The notes: a model not told the origin generated them from the sequence alone. A DNA stretch of 64,000 nt from Mesorhabditis belari (GCA_958450365.1 CAUEEP010000725.1:248001-312000), one strand, 5' to 3'. Shown: positions 1 to 19,167, numbered from the stretch's first letter. Numbers and translations are program-made.

Positions 1-689
1 TGCCCAACTATTGCAACAAAGTGTTCTCAGCTTTCAATTATCTCAAATATTGAGAGCTGAGAACTCGAGTTTGACAAGAAAATGGATCCATTGAGGGGAA
101 AAAGCTGAAGATCTAGGGTCACGAAGGGTATCGAAAAAGAGAAAAAGAGAAAAAGAGAGAGATTTGGACACTCTTTTCGTGTTCACAGCAAACTCTCAAA
201 TATTTGCATGCACCCATTTGCATGTACAGGGGAAAAGGAAAAGAAAAACCATGAATTTACTTCTTTTCTCCTTCTTTTCTTCTTTTTGTTTCTTCTTTAT
301 GAGGATTATCGAGAACGGTTTCTTGAGTGGAAACAATAATCAGTGAGTTTTTGAATTTGAAATAAAGAAATCAATTTTAAAATTTGTAAAACCTTTTGTC
401 AAAGGTTTATCAAAGGTTTGTCAAAGGTCAAAGATTGTTAGAAAAGGTTTTTTATTTTGTAAAAGTTCAATGATCATACAGAAAGAGTTTTCGAAAAAGT
501 CTAGTGTTTTGAAACGTTGATCACTTCGATTTCTGGTAAAGAAAATTAATAACAAGTAGAAATTTTGTTGTATTTAAGGTGATTCTATTGAAAAACTAAT
601 GCAAATCTAAATCTAGAAGACTATTGGAGTATTAGATTGTCAATTTTTCAACGATCGTTTTTGGCAACAACTTGTTGATTTCATGGAAC
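1..689. other. Intergenic, no gene recognised
   Basis: This is AT-rich sequence with purine runs around 135-165 and short ORFs only. No splice pattern, conserved motif or transposon end was recognised. The 60-aa ORF on the plus strand is low complexity at its end and has no support. Confidence 0.5.
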
Positions 690-1200
690 GCAAAAAAGAA
701 CACTAATCCAAAAGGTATTCTCCATTATTATCGATGACTTCTTGCCATCTTTGGAGGTTCATCTTCTTGCCAATTCCTTGATACCATTCTCAAAAAAAGC
801 TGAGCGTCCTTCTGAGCAAAGTAGAAATCAGATGCGTTTTTGACTTGTCCATGATCATCGAAAAGTTTTCCATAGTGGAATTGCTTTAACAATCGAAACA
901 AATGGTAATCTGAGGGTGCTAGGGTGAATAAGGCGCATGTGGTAGAAGTTTCCAGCCAAGCTCGTCGAGTTTTTTTTTGTGAGTGACAATTTTTTGTTTT
1001 GCTGTGTGCGGTTTTGCGTTGTCGTGCAAAAAAAGGGATCTTCGAGGGATTGATGCCCAATTTCTTCAATGAGTCACTAACTCTCATCAACTGCTTTGAG
1101 TAGAAATCAGCATCAATGTTATGCATAGGATTCACCAACTCATAGCACATCAAACTTCTCGAATTCCACCAGCAACAGAGCATAATCTTCTTCATTTATT
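690..1200 (-). mobile_element. Degenerate mariner transposase, C-terminal half
   Basis: The minus-strand frame (stop at 728) reads like the last 155 residues of a mariner transposase. It has the block MLCCWWN, a SKQLMRVSDSLKKLGI-like segment, and APSDYHLF around the third catalytic Asp. The region where mariners carry the second catalytic Asp (normally HDNA) now reads FARQRKTAH, so the active site is lost. No terminal inverted repeats are visible on either side and the N-terminal half is missing. I infer an old, dead fragment. Confidence 0.8.
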
Positions 1201-1209
1201 AGACAGAAA

Positions 1210-1385
1210 TCATGAAAATTTAATTTGAAAGCCTTTAATTTGAAAGCCTTTAATTTGAAAGCCTTTAATTTGAAACCTTTAATTTGAAAGCCTTTAATTT
1301 GAAAGCCTTTAATTTGAAAGCCTTTAATTTGAAAGCCTTTAATTTGAAACCTTTAATTTGAAAGCCTTTAATTTGAAAGCCTAAA
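1210..1385. repeat. Minisatellite, 15-bp unit
   Basis: About eleven tandem copies of a 15-bp unit of the type TTTGAAAGCCTTTAA. Two copies lack two bases (TTTGAAACC). No coding potential is seen. Confidence 0.9.
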
Positions 1386-2001
1386 CAAAGGTCTGCTAGA
1401 GATCATTTGCGAGCTTGCTAGTTGAATCGAATTTTATAATTTGAAAGTTTCGCAATAGATAAATGTAGCCAAGATTTAGTGCTTTAAATCTCTATCTAAC
1501 ACTTGGTTGTTTTCACTGAAATTAACCCTTTAACAACTACAGTACTAACCAAAACATTATCACCTTTGAATTCTCCATCTTTCTCCATGTTCTCCTTTGA
1601 AGAGCTATAACTCAAAGCCTTTCCATCTTAAACTAGAAGTGTTATAGTGATTCTGAAAGCTTAAAACAAGCTCTATAAAATGGTGTATTCGTTTCTTAAA
1701 ATTATCCTGATTTTTGACACATTTCGGGGAGCGGAAAGTAGAGTTTGAAAAACAGCGACGGTGACGCGAAGTTGGTCTTTTTCGAACTTTAATACAGCAA
1801 TAGATACTAAAATCAAAGGTTTTCCGGGGTAGTTTTACACGTTCTTTCCAAAAAACACGGTTTCAACATGATTAGAGCACGGCATGAACAAGAAAAACAG
1901 CGCTGAAAATGTTCTTTTTTTAAATCCCAATTTTGCGCAATTAAATTTCCAAAAAATTATGAAAACTTTGTTTTCTTTTAGGCAGGGTTTTTTGTAAAAA
2001 T

Positions 2002-8261
<6,260 letters not shown>

Positions 8262-8419
8262 TTTTTTCAGCTGAAAACAATTTTATCCTTTTTTTTCTCA
8301 AAGAAACGAATCAATCAAAGCACAAGGACGCTTCAAGCAACCTTTTCATTGATAGTATTAGATTAAGAGCTAAAATTTCTTTATTAAATTAAGAGAGATC
8401 TTTATTAAATTCAAACAAA

Positions 8420-11400
8420 TCAGCGTTTTTCAAGTAGCACACGAATTCCTTTATGTGGCTTGGTGACAATTTCTGTTTGTCCCTCGTTTTCGTGAAATCC
8501 CATTGTGGCTTTCATTCGATAATTCTTCACAATGTGCATCACCATCACTTTTTCTTCAAGTAAAGCGAAGCGTTGACCTGTAAAAATGCCTATGAAATAC
8601 TAAAAAAACTTTTGCGACTACGCGACTGTACGAGGGGGATGGGGGACTATTACAGTATTTACGGTAGGTTATTTGGATGTATTTGAATACTGTAATAGTG
8701 CCCTACTCAAATAATGACGATGCGCAGTGTTGCATACCGCATTTATTCTAATAAACGCCACTCCCCTCGAACAACTTTAGACGCCTCGTTCTCAGTCCCA
8801 TTTTGAGATATTTTTATGTTTAATATACCAAAAGATAGCCCTTAATTTCTTCTATCTTTTGGTATATTAAACATTGAAACATCATAAAATCAGGCTGAGA
8901 ACGAGGCATCTAAAGTTGGTCGAGGGGGGCGGCGTTTATTAGAATAAATACGGTAGTCTAGCTTTGAACGAGTTTTTCTCAATACTGGTTTAAGCTACAA
9001 TGCGCGTTTAGGTATCAAAAAATAGCCCTGAGTTTCAGCTATTTTTTGATACCAAAGACGTATTTTTTGAAAGTACGGGCGCTTTGAAAGAAATGAAATA
9101 CTAAAAAGCTTTTGCGACTACGCGACTGTACGAGGGCGGTGGGGTACTATTACAGTATTTACGGTAATTATCTCCAAATTTAGTTGCTGATTGATAAATT
9201 TGAGTAAAATGATTGACAAAACAAAAAGCAACATTTTTAGAGTACTCGAAAGGGGTAAACAACCTTTTTCTAGAGCACTAGTAAGGCAGAAGATTTTATT
9301 TAAGGAAACTAGCATAGAGATTTGTGTTGGTGTAGTTTATTGATAGAGAAATGCGGGTAAATGAGAGGAGTTCGATTCCCAGCCAAAATCCCAAAAAGAT
9401 TACAGGATTTTCAAGAAAACCCTTCCCCATTTCAACTCAAATTTCTAAAAAAGTTTAAGTGGCTCAAGGATGAATTTTTGATGGATTTTTGATGGATTTC
9501 TCATCTATGGAAATCATGTAAATTTCCAGAAAGTCAAAGAATTGTGACGACAAAAAAAACAGCTTTAACATCGGACCAAATTTCTGAAAAAGGTTGACCT
9601 TGCGTCACTTAAACCTTTTCAGAACTTTGACTTGAAATGGGAAACCTTTTTTTGAACACTCTGTAGAGTGTTCAACTCATTCATCACTTTAAAAAGTTAC
9701 TCATAGAAATCTACAAGCAACCATCTACACAAGAATTCCGTGGAACTCACCAATGCAATTCCTTGGCCCAGCCGAGAATGGAATGTAATCGAATGGATTG
9801 TAATCTTTTTCCTTTGATGAATCGAAACGTTCCGGTTTAAAGTCGAGATAGTTTTCACCCCAAACCTAAACACTTTTAAAGTACTTTAAAGTACTTTAAA
9901 GTACATTAAAGTACTTTAAAGTACTTTAAAGTACATTAAAGTACTTTAAAGTACTCTATTAAAGTACTCTATTAAAGTACTCTATTAAAGTACTCTATTA
10001 AAGTACTCTATTAAAGTACTCTATTAAAGTACTCTATTAAAGTACTTTATTAAAGTACTCTATTAAAGTACTCTATTAAAGTACTCTATTAAAGTACTCT
10101 ATTAAAGTACTCTATTAAAGTACTCTATTAAAGTACTTTATTAAAGTACTCTACTAAAGTACTTTTAAAGTACTCTATTAAAGTACTCTACTAAAGTACT
10201 TTTAAAGTACTCTATTAAAGTACTTTTAAAGTACTCTATTAAAGTACTTTATTAAAGAAATTTGCCTACATTTCTAATCAAAATCTCTGAACTTTTCGTC
10301 CGAATAAATCTTACTTTTGGGTTTCTCTGAATAACGATCGGTGCGATTAAAATCGTTGCGCCGGCTGGGAGAATGTATTGACCTGAAATCGGATTTCTGT
10401 ATTTATAAACAAACTTTCGAGAATATTATTAGAGAGAATAGAATCCAAAATGCAACCTGTATTGAAATCATTTTGTAGATCCCTTTGAATTAGTGGAACG
10501 GGAGCCCAGAGTCGATTCGATTCCTTGATTACCGAATCGAAATATGGGGTTTCTTTAATCGATTCAACAGTGATTTCCGTTGAAGAATCAAATCCTGAAA
10601 AGGAAATATCATAATCTTTAAGTTTTAGGTGACTGTAACGCTATTGAACAAAAACTAAAAGCCTTGAGCACTAAAAGAACGATTGTGGGACACGCCCCGC
10701 CCCCTTTTTGCCATTAGCAATCTAACTTTGAGCTCAAATTTCTTGGTGTTGAGTTGGTCAATTCAAAGATTTTTGGGATCATTAGATGCGCCAAGTCTTT
10801 TTCTATCGATTGGTATAAAAATTATTTCAATTGGACCGCCCAACGCCAAGAAATGTGAGCTCAAAGTTAGATTGCCAATGGGAAAAGGGGCGGGGCGTGC
10901 CCCACGATCGTTCTTTTGGTGCTCAAGGCTTTTAGTTTTTGTACAATAGCGTTACAGTCACCTAAAACTTGTGGGACCTTTTATACGTGAGCCCCGCCCC
11001 CTTTTGCCATTGGCAATCTAACTTTGAGCTTAAATATCTTGGTGTTGAGCTGTCCAATTTTATTGTTCTTGGTTTCATTAGATACGCGAAATCTTTCTCT
11101 ATCGATTGGTAGGAAAACTATTTAAATTAAACAGCTCAACGCCAAGAAATTTGAGCTCAAAGTTAGATTGCCAAAAGAGGCGGGGCGTATATAAGAAAAT
11201 CAGCGTAAAAATCAGCATCTCATCACGTGTATTTGCATCTTTTGAAGGCTATCGGTCATTTGATACACGCCCCACCCCTTTTCCCATTAGCGACCTAACT
11301 TTAAGCTTAAATATCTTGGTGTTGAGTTGTTCTATTTAAATATTTTTGGGATCATTAGATGCGCCAAGTCTTTTTCTATCGATTGGTAGAAAAACTATTG

Positions 11401-14400
11401 AAATTGAACAGCTAAACACCAACAAATTTGAACTCTAAGTTGGATTGCCAATGGGAAAAGGGGCGGAGCCACTGGGACATCTTATATACGCCCCACCTGT
11501 TTCCCATTGGCAATCCAACTTAGAGTTCAAATTTGTTGGTGTTTAGCTGTTTAATTTAAATAGTTTTACTACCAATCGATAGAGAAAGACTTGGCGCATC
11601 TAATGATACTAAGAATATTGAAATTGAATAGCTCAACACGAAGAAATTTGAGCTCAAAGTTCGATTGTCAATGACAAAAGGGACGGGGCGTCCGATAACC
11701 GAAAAAAACGGTTTTTTTTCCAAATTTGATATGCATGCTTTCTAAATTCGAATTCTAAATCAAAATTCAAAAACCCACCATCTAGAGCTGTTTTAATTTC
11801 TTCATAGACTTTTTCTTGAATCTCTGAATGACACGCGAGTGACCAGAGGATCCAAGCGATTCCAGAAGATGTTGTGTCATGACCTGGGAGTTGATTTACA
11901 GAGATTTCTATATGAAGATAACACTAGTAACTTAAAAGTAATGAATTTGTAAGAAAAGATTTTCAGTAAATGAGCAAATTAACTACAAAGCAAACTACAA
12001 ATAGCCAAATTTATGACTAAATTAAGCCGACTTTTGTGCTCTTTTAAGATTTTGTGCTCTTTCAGTTTCAATTTCTGCACTCAAATACCTTCAAACATGA
12101 ACGTATCGACTTCTTCTCGAATATCCTCATCACTCAATTTGTTCTCTTGATTCGCTTCTAGGAGTAGATCCAAGAATGTAATTTTATTCCCCAATTTCTT
12201 TCGATTTCCACTCTCGAATTCTTTCTTTCTTTGAGCAATTACCTAAATTTTGTTAGAGATTTTAGAATTTTAGAAATTCTACATTTTTTGTGAAATCAGT
12301 CAGCTCTTTGACGACTTTTTTATATAAAGATGATCTTCCAGAAAGAATATAGAAGGGAAGAAACCTGAAAATAAACAAAATTCGACCAGTTTAAGAGATT
12401 GTAAAGCGAGATTCCCTACTTTACAAATCAAGCAAAGATATCTTGAATCTTGAAGCTTGAATTCTTATCTATACATACTACTGACTAGACCCGATTTTTT
12501 TAGCTTTTTTTCCATTGTGTGCTCCATTCAATCAGCCAAATTTTGAGCTTATTAAGTTGAGCCTTGTGATTCCTCTCCAATGTGAAATAGAAGTTTGATT
12601 ACAATATTTTTTTCTACTGGCCGTAATTATAACGCATTCTGTATGGAAAGTTGAATAAATTGAGTTTTTCACAAAATCTCGTTAAGCTCTCTTGGAAGAA
12701 TCAAAAATGGAATGTGATTCTAACATTTTTAATATCTCGTAGATTCAAAAACTATTAAATAGTGAAGACTTTTTTATCGTTAAAAAAGAAAAACTGGGAG
12801 TTTGAGTCTTTTTAGTCAAATTTGGTGATGAATCTAATGAATTTATGTTTGAAATATTAAATTTAGTAAAATATAAATATAATCTAGAAAATCGAGCTTC
12901 TTTTCACAGCTTTCTAGACGATTTTTTTTGATAAACGAATTTTGAGAGCTTTAAAAAACCCGCGAGTTCAAAAGTCCTCAGAAATATTCAACCTAACCAT
13001 TAAAATTAAACTTTTATCTTCTAGATCTGCTCTTTTCCCTACTCAAAGACTACTAGAAGAGGCAAAACTTTTAATGTTTTTGTGTTCAAATGTTTTAAAC
13101 CAGATTTTCTCGTTGTCAGCACTCTAAACCCAATAAAAAACAGCGCTTTCATCAAAGTGAATAGACAATTCTTTCAATATTTATTGGGTTGGGGAGAATG
13201 AGTCGGCGCCGAAAATGAAAAAAAATGTCTAAAACTTCTATTCGACTTCGTCAAATAATATGCGTTTGATATGAGTAGAATGGTTAACTAATTCTCTACA
13301 AAATCACATTTAAAAGAAAATTCAAACAGCGCCTCCGCTCAAGAAAAAGCCATTTTTTCACAAAAACTACAAACTGTGATCTAGAAAAAACCATTGGTGG
13401 GATCTTCCTGCAAATTTGGCAACTTAAGTAATTGAATGTGCTCTATCTTTTTTATATAAACACCAAAGAAGGTTTATGTGAAAGAAACTGTTCAAATGAT
13501 GAGTCGGACTCTGCCATTTTAACCAGCTGCGTTTGGAAGTTCATAAACTCCACGAAAGAAAAGCTTTGTGGAATCTCTCAAAAGTCATTTTGTAGAGAAA
13601 TAGTGGATCCTTTTGATGAAACCAAACGTATGTTTAAAGAAGGCTTTATGTGTGCAAAAAGTCCCTTTAAAGTTTGGCGCCGACTCATTCTCCCCAACCC
13701 AATAATTGTATTTACTATTGTAAATACGATTAAATACGATTAAAACGATTAAATTGTTAAAATAGCTTTATCAGTTTACCAATTTATCGGATTAAGTGCC
13801 CATTGAAGCAACAACCATCCCATATCAAGCAATGCTTTCACATAAGGATTTTTCTCTGTTTCCAACGCGTTTACCGAGACTCCCATTGCTGATTCTGAAG
13901 GGTTATTTAAAGAATTATATAAAGATTTATATTAGGTGTGTGAAAAAGTAATCCACGTTTTTTATGTTATTTTGTTTCAATAAATATATCTAAACAATTT
14001 TTAATTTTTTTGTTAACGATATATATGTCGTAGCCGTTAACGAAATTCAGCCGCTAACGAATGAGGGTATTTCCGGGCATCCAATCAAAAAGTCACCCAC
14101 ATAAAAAATGTTCATAATACATATATTTTATAATAAATTTTTGAAATTAGCTCATTTGGTTCAGTAGAAAATTTTTTTTGAGCCCCCAAAGTTTAGGTTC
14201 AAAAATGCCCTAAAATGGCTATAAAAAATTTTCTACTCAGCCAAAAAACTTACCTAATAGCTCATTTTGTAGCCAATTTGATGTAGATTCTTAAAGTAAA
14301 GCTACATTAAACATTTGTTTTTCAAAGCTAGGAGAAAGAGGGCGAGGAACGACTTCAGTTGAACTCGATCGCTGTTTTCACATTTGAGAATTGCCCTGAA

Positions 14401-17400
14401 TTTGTTCCTCGCCCTCTTTCTCCTACTTTCAACGAAAAATTGTTTTTGATGAATTTACTTTAAGAATCTACATCAAATTGGCTACAAAATGAGCTATTAG
14501 GCAAGTTTTTTGGCTGAGTAGAAAATTTTTTATAGCCATTTTTGAACCTAAACTTTGGGGGCTCAAAAAAAATTTTCTACTGAACCAAATGAGCTAATTT
14601 CAAAAATTTATTATAAAATATATGTATTATGAACATTTTTTATGTGGGTGACTTTTTGATTGGATGCCCGGAAATACCCTCATTCGTTAGCGGCTGAATT
14701 TCGTTAACGGCTACGACATATATATCGTTTAAAAGCTTATTTTTTTCCTCTTTCGAATGATATATTTATTTTATTAGAAAGACGACAATAAACTACCTTC
14801 ATTTTAGTTTGAAAATGGTATACACAAGGATCGTTATTCGGTCAAATTTGCTTTATGAGTTCAAAAATGGGTTGAAAGCTGCGGAGGCTGCACGTCGAAT
14901 TCGGAATGCGTTTGGCGAAGACGCCGTTACTGATGATACCGCTAGGTTTTGGTTCCGACGATTCAAAGGTGGTGATGAAAGCCTAGAAGATGAACCACTT
15001 GGCGGTCGCCCTGAGACCTATTCTGATGACCAAATAAGACACTGTCTTCTCGAAAACCCTAGTTCAACCTCTTCAGAAATAGGCCTTACATTAAATTGTG
15101 ATGGGTCAACCGGTCAAGGAAACACTTGAATGCCATGAATTTTATCAAAAAGTTGGACAAATGGATACCGCATAAACGTTAAAAACGTGGATTACTTTTT
15201 CACACACCTAATATAAAAACCTATATAAAGATCAGCTGTTTAATGAAATTCTTCGAATTTTCATACAAAACCCACCACAAATCACATCAAGCGCACAATT
15301 TTTGACGATCGGGAAGAGATCGACTTCCTTGCCATCGAATTTTTCGAGATATTTGCAAAGTCGCTAAAGTTCATTCCTGTTTTTTAAATTTGTTTACTAG
15401 CTACCGTAATCCTATTGCATTTTTGTTTTATGTAAATTTGCGTCAAAATTAAGAACCCACTCGACTTTCTCGATCAAAAATCGCTACATATCCGTCAAGC
15501 ATTTTAAAATGAAATGTTGGTGTCAACAGGCGTCTTCTCGTTTTCCATTTTGTTCCCGTGCTAAATTAAAAAATGGTTTTAATTTCTACGGTTTAACTGA
15601 ACTATGATAGCTCTTTCGTAAGACCATCTTTTAGAAAGCATTTTGGCTCTTTCCCTGGGTCGTGGTATTTTGAAAGTTTCGTGGTCTTTTAAAAGTTTGA
15701 TGGTCTTTTGAAAGTTTCGTGGTCTTTTAATAGTTTCATGGTTTTTTGTCAAAAAAAAAAGTCCATTTCCTGGTCTTTTGCAATCTTTTGTCTATAATCA
15801 GAATTTAAAGAACAATTGTAAGAACAACAATTTTAGCATCCCAGCAAAATGCAAGACTTGGCCCACCTTGCGTTTCCTCGGGCACGCAAATGTTTGTGAA
15901 GCTGGCCTTCACATACAGCCAAGACAGACATCCTTGCCAACTTAACAATATCCTGTTGAGATCACGGGGAATCCTGTGCGATGTTGCTCAATATCGGCCT
16001 CAGGAAATGGTCAGCACAAACGAGAGGCTTTCTCTTTGTGAGTGGCTGTTTGCCGTAAGATGTTTCCAGCCATCCAGTTACAAGTCTCGCATCTTTTATT
16101 CCGATGTTTGATCTTCCTTAGTGCCTCTTCAACTCAAGCCCATAGAGGTAGAACGACATCGTTATCGGCTTCATCGTCCATCACATCAGAGAAAATGCAA
16201 GGCTTGTACCAAGCCTTGCATTTTGCTGGGATGCTAAAACTGCTGTTCTTATGATTTTAAATTCTGATCAAATAAACTGGTGCATGTGGAACTTAATAAA
16301 ATACGTTAAAACAAGTTCAAAAGACTTTTTGGTGAGGAAAAATAAAAAATTGCAAAAGACCACGAAACGGACTTTTTCTGACGAAAGATTAAGAAAGTTT
16401 TAAAAGACCACGAAACTTTCAATAGACCATCAAACTTTTAAAAGACCACGAAACTTTTAAAAGACCACAGAACTCTCAAAAGGCCACGATTCAAGGAAAG
16501 AGCCAATATTTCACTATCATTTTCAGCAAAATCTGGTAAATCAAATAGCTAAGATTCTAAATTGAACATCGAGTTTTCCACTTTTCTAAATCGGATTCGC
16601 TTATCGTTCTTTATCTTCACGAGTATTTAACAAAGATTAGAAGTTTATTGTTGAATAGATAAATAAACTATGTCTAACTACAGTAAGCTGGGCTCAAAAT
16701 ATTTATGCAATAAGCCATTGAAGTGTCCAACTCACCTTGTCAACAATCCAGTCCCAATCCACGGCTCAATAAATTTATAATCGACTCCTTTCGTGATTTC
16801 AGTATTTGAGTCCAAAATTGGCTAAAATTTTGTAATCTTTAGATCGTTTAGCTCTTTAGATTCTTTAGATCTTTAGATCCTTTTGATCTTTAGATCCTTT
16901 AGATCTTTAGATTCTTTAGATCTTTAGATCTTTTTGATCTTTAGATACCTTAACAGCTTCAGCATTCAACGGAACGAGAAAATACTTGTTCACCAATTGT
17001 AATTTCATATAATTGTGCCCTTCACTTAACGCCACATCAGCGTGTTTCCGAAGCCATTGCGGGAGTTCTAAAGTTGAATGTTTTAACTGGAAGAATATAG
17101 AAAGTTTAATAATCAGATGTATCACCGTAAATACTTCAATAGAAGCTCTAATAGAGGCTCCAATAGAGGCTCTAATAGAAGCGTCGCGTACTCAAAGTTT
17201 CCTCTTCAAACAAACGCTCATATCTCGACACTAGTTTCTTTTTTTCTACACGTTTAGGTATCAAATTAAAGTAGAGGGAATGAGTAATTTTTTGAGATAT
17301 AACACTTATTTACAGCTTTAACCAGCGTTTAGAAAAAACTGATTAAAAGAACATGAAAAATCGGCTTTTTTTTGCCACTTTTTAATCAAAAAAACCGATT

Positions 17401-18329
17401 TTTCATCATTTTTCAAGCATATTTTTCTATGCGCTGGTTAATGCTAGAAATATTTCTTATATCACCAAAAAATTACCCATTTTCTCTGCTTTAATTTGAT
17501 ACCTAAATGTGTAGAAACAAACGTACTAGTGTCGAGATATGAGCGTTTGTTTGAAGAGGAAACTTTGAGTACACGACCCTTCTATAGGGGCTTCTATTAG
17601 AGTGTTTAGGGCATTAAATTGCTCAGAATAGATCTATAAAAGCTGTTTCTATTCTTTTCTTTCCTGATCTAGCCAAGTTTTACCGTAAGTCTCGTTTTTT
17701 CTGCAAGTTAATGCGTTTGCTAGAAGCTAAGCTAGATTGGCCTATTTTAGCCAGTTCTCTGCAATTTTAGCCCACAAAAGTCTATAAATTTGTCAGAAAT
17801 CAGCCCTGGATCTGGCTAAATGCCTTGTTTGGGTTAAAAATTGACTCTAACTTGATTTATCCAAGCTCTAACGTGTCTCTGTCATAGTTTAAAAGGTTGG
17901 GAAACTTGTCTTGCTTGGATTTTGATGGATTTTGATGGATTTTGATGGATTTTGATGGATTTTGATGGATTTTGATGAATTTGGATGTATTTGGATGTAT
18001 ATGGATGAATTTTGATCGGGATTTCTAAGATCCAAGGCTGAGTTCTAAGTTATCTAACTAGTGAGAAGTTTGGCTGTGATAATGGATCAATATCTTCCGA
18101 TCAATAAGATCAATAAAGCTTTATTAAAGCATCTTTATTATACAAGCTTTCACTGACTCCATGTTGGCAATCTGCCAAGCTCAAATCCATTTCCAATGAT
18201 CGGAATCCCTGGCGGTCCCCAAACACTTTTCACCATTCGATGAATTCGGCGCCAATTTTGGACGAATCTTGCTAATTTCCATAGCAAAAATGCGAATAGA
18301 GAAGATATTGATAAAGCAAAGAGATTCAT
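8420..18329 (-). CDS. Cytochrome P450, CYP4 type (copy 2)
   Basis: Tandem paralogue of the P450 at 2002-8261, same strand, 160 bp upstream of it. Exons, in transcript order: 18329-18158, 17067-16949, 16821-16736, 15560-15461, 15363-15276, 13894-13780, 12364-12283, 12242-12089, 11883-11779, 10594-10457, 10382-10315, 9865-9751, 8577-8420. They total 1500 nt, or 499 aa. Internal exon lengths equal those of copy 1 except one extra codon in the tenth. Motifs: N-terminal membrane anchor, [16 protein letters not shown] hinge, [46 protein letters not shown] with haem Cys about 446. A Met at 18383 would add 18 residues; 18329 aligns with copy 1. The first donor (GTCAGT) was chosen because it keeps phase. 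Introns carry many transposons, so the gene spans nearly 10 kb. Confidence 0.95.
8590..9170. mobile_element. MITE with CCGTAAATACTGTAATAGT termini, with nested insertion
   Basis: Ends resembling TTACCGTAAATACTGTAATAGT and its complement occur at about 8640-8690 and 9147-9166. The interior (AGTCTAGCTTTGAACGAG, GACTACGCGACTGTACGAGG) recurs at 20240-20340 and 62362-62608. A second palindromic element (8736-8956) is inserted in it. Confidence 0.75.
8736..8956. mobile_element. Palindromic MITE nested in another repeat
   Basis: Inverted termini ACCGCATTTATTCTAATAAACGCC and the complement at 8933-8956. The interior also folds back (TTTAATATACCAAAAGATAG and its complement at 8820-8875). It interrupts the repeat at 8590-9170. 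Confidence 0.8.
9871..10255. repeat. Minisatellite, 13-bp unit
   Basis: Nearly 30 copies of AAAGTACTCTATT, with a shorter AAAGTACTTT form at both edges, fill the intron between P450 exons 9751-9865 and 10315-10382. Confidence 0.95.
10621..11695. repeat. Array of palindromic GC-box elements
   Basis: Four consecutive fold-back units (about 10621-10973, 10976-11190, 11260-11470 and 11485-11695). Each starts near a GGGACACGCCCCGCCCC-like box, runs through CTTTGAGCTCAAATTTCTTGG, and returns as its reverse complement. The first unit has the longest arms: TTTTAGGTGACTGTAACGCT at 10621 and the complement at 10950-10970. All lie in one P450 intron (10595-11778). Confidence 0.85.
13184..13702. mobile_element. 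Non-autonomous mariner-like element (family shared with 56922-57442)
   Basis: Inverted ends TTGGGTTGGGGAGAATGAG and complement, with TA on both sides. It is 519 bp long with no transposase. The copy at 56922-57442 is highly similar and inverted. The 103-aa ORF inside has no mariner similarity and is not supported. It lies in the P450 intron 12365-13779. Confidence 0.9.
14015..14729. mobile_element. Palindromic element nested in the mariner
   Basis: Two inverted arms of more than 300 bp each (14015 to about 14340, and about 14400 to 14729) are nearly perfect complements, around a short spacer. Arms begin AACGATATATATGTCGTAGC. TTAA occurs near both ends, though a one-base offset makes a clean TTAA target duplication uncertain. 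No ORF. Confidence 0.85.
14809..15129 (+). pseudogene. Mariner transposase, N-terminal fragment
   Basis: 106 codons beginning [18 protein letters not shown]. They contain the paired helix-turn-helix pattern of mariner transposases: [18 protein letters not shown], then [20 protein letters not shown]. The frame stops at 15127 without reaching any catalytic Asp, so no active enzyme can be made. The usual length is about 345 residues. Confidence 0.88.
15643..16506. mobile_element. Long-TIR element
   Basis: Outer arms TTGGCTCTTTCC and complement are followed by imperfect inverted runs of TTTTAAAAGTTTCGTGGTC. Inner arms match too (TTTTAGCATCCCAGCAAAATG at about 15832 and complement near 16215). 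Two small overlapping ORFs in the centre are not recognised. It lies in the P450 intron 15561-16735. Confidence 0.8.
17134..17607. mobile_element. Palindromic element in the first large P450 intron
   Basis: The left arm (CTCTAATAGAGGCTCCAATAG, then CAAAGTTTCCTCTTCAAACA, then CGCTCATATCTCGACACTAG) returns as its complement at about 17480-17605. Each arm is over 150 bp with a spacer of short A/T runs. No ORF or clear target duplication. Confidence 0.8.
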
Positions 18330-18383
18330 TTTGAAAACTAAAATCCTTTTAACTTGTTCAAGCACTTCAAAAAAAGCTGTCAA

Positions 18384-19160
18384 AAGTGGCTCTAATCAAA
18401 CAAAAGCAGAAAAAAGATGGGAAAAAGCGGGAGATCTTTGATGAGAGCTCGTAAAATCAGCTAAACTCTCATAAAAAATTGAGAAAAGTATAAAGATTGG
18501 AAAGATTTTGAGAGTAATTTGAAGATCTTTTTAAGAAATTTATCTTTGGAGATCTTTGAAGATCTTTGAAGATCATTTTGAAAAGTCAAATGGATCAAAT
18601 GCTGTGCGTTTACTTTTACGGATAGGAGAAAGTCCAAAAAGATGTTTGAATCAGTCAATGTGCTAGTTGAATGACTTTTGCATTGGATTACAAATGAAAG
18701 TGTAGACTAGCAAGTTATAATTACTAGAGAGAAGATTGAAACAGCTACTAGTGACAAGCTTGAAGCAGTTACTGGTAACAAGATTGAAGCAGCTACTGGT
18801 GACAAGCTTGAAACAGCTAGAGTTGAAACAGCGAGATCTCTAGAGTTGAAAAGTGTTTGATAACTTTGGTAGATCAATTTACACATCTATTATTAACAAT
18901 TTGTTTGTTCTATCGCCTAAAACTGTGCTAAAATCGTCTGGTATCAAACCAGGAAAATCGTTGCATTCTCTGATAGAGTTGGAACTAGAGCAGATCAAAA
19001 AAAAATGCACCAAACAGCTACTGGTGACAAGCTTGAAGCAGCTACTGGTCTTATTGATTTTTTTATCAGTGATAAAAACATCAATAAGACCAGTCGCTGA
19101 GATAATTGATACCATAAAGGATGACAAAAATGATCTTTTATCAAAATTGGGGCGCTTTTT
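18384..19160. other. Upstream of P450 copy 2: small repeats, no gene
   Basis: Contains about five copies of a 24-bp unit (GAAGCAGCTACTGGTGACAAGCTT type) near 18722-18840 and one at about 19010-19045. A strong hairpin at 19045-19096 has a stem around GGTCTTATTGAT and a short loop. The 179-aa plus-strand ORF crossing this area runs through the hairpin and a tRNA-like sequence and is judged spurious. Confidence 0.6.
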
Positions 19161-19167
19161 TGAGTTC

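Larger units (their letters stand above)
13932..15211 (+). mobile_element. Defective mariner element
   Basis: Long inverted ends (TTAGGTGTGTGAAAAAGTAA and onward for about 30 bp, repeated as complement at the right) flanked by TA. It carries the N-terminal transposase fragment at 14809-15129 and a nested palindromic element (14015-14729) upstream of it. The catalytic domain is deleted. It lies in the P450 intron 13895-15275. Confidence 0.92.
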
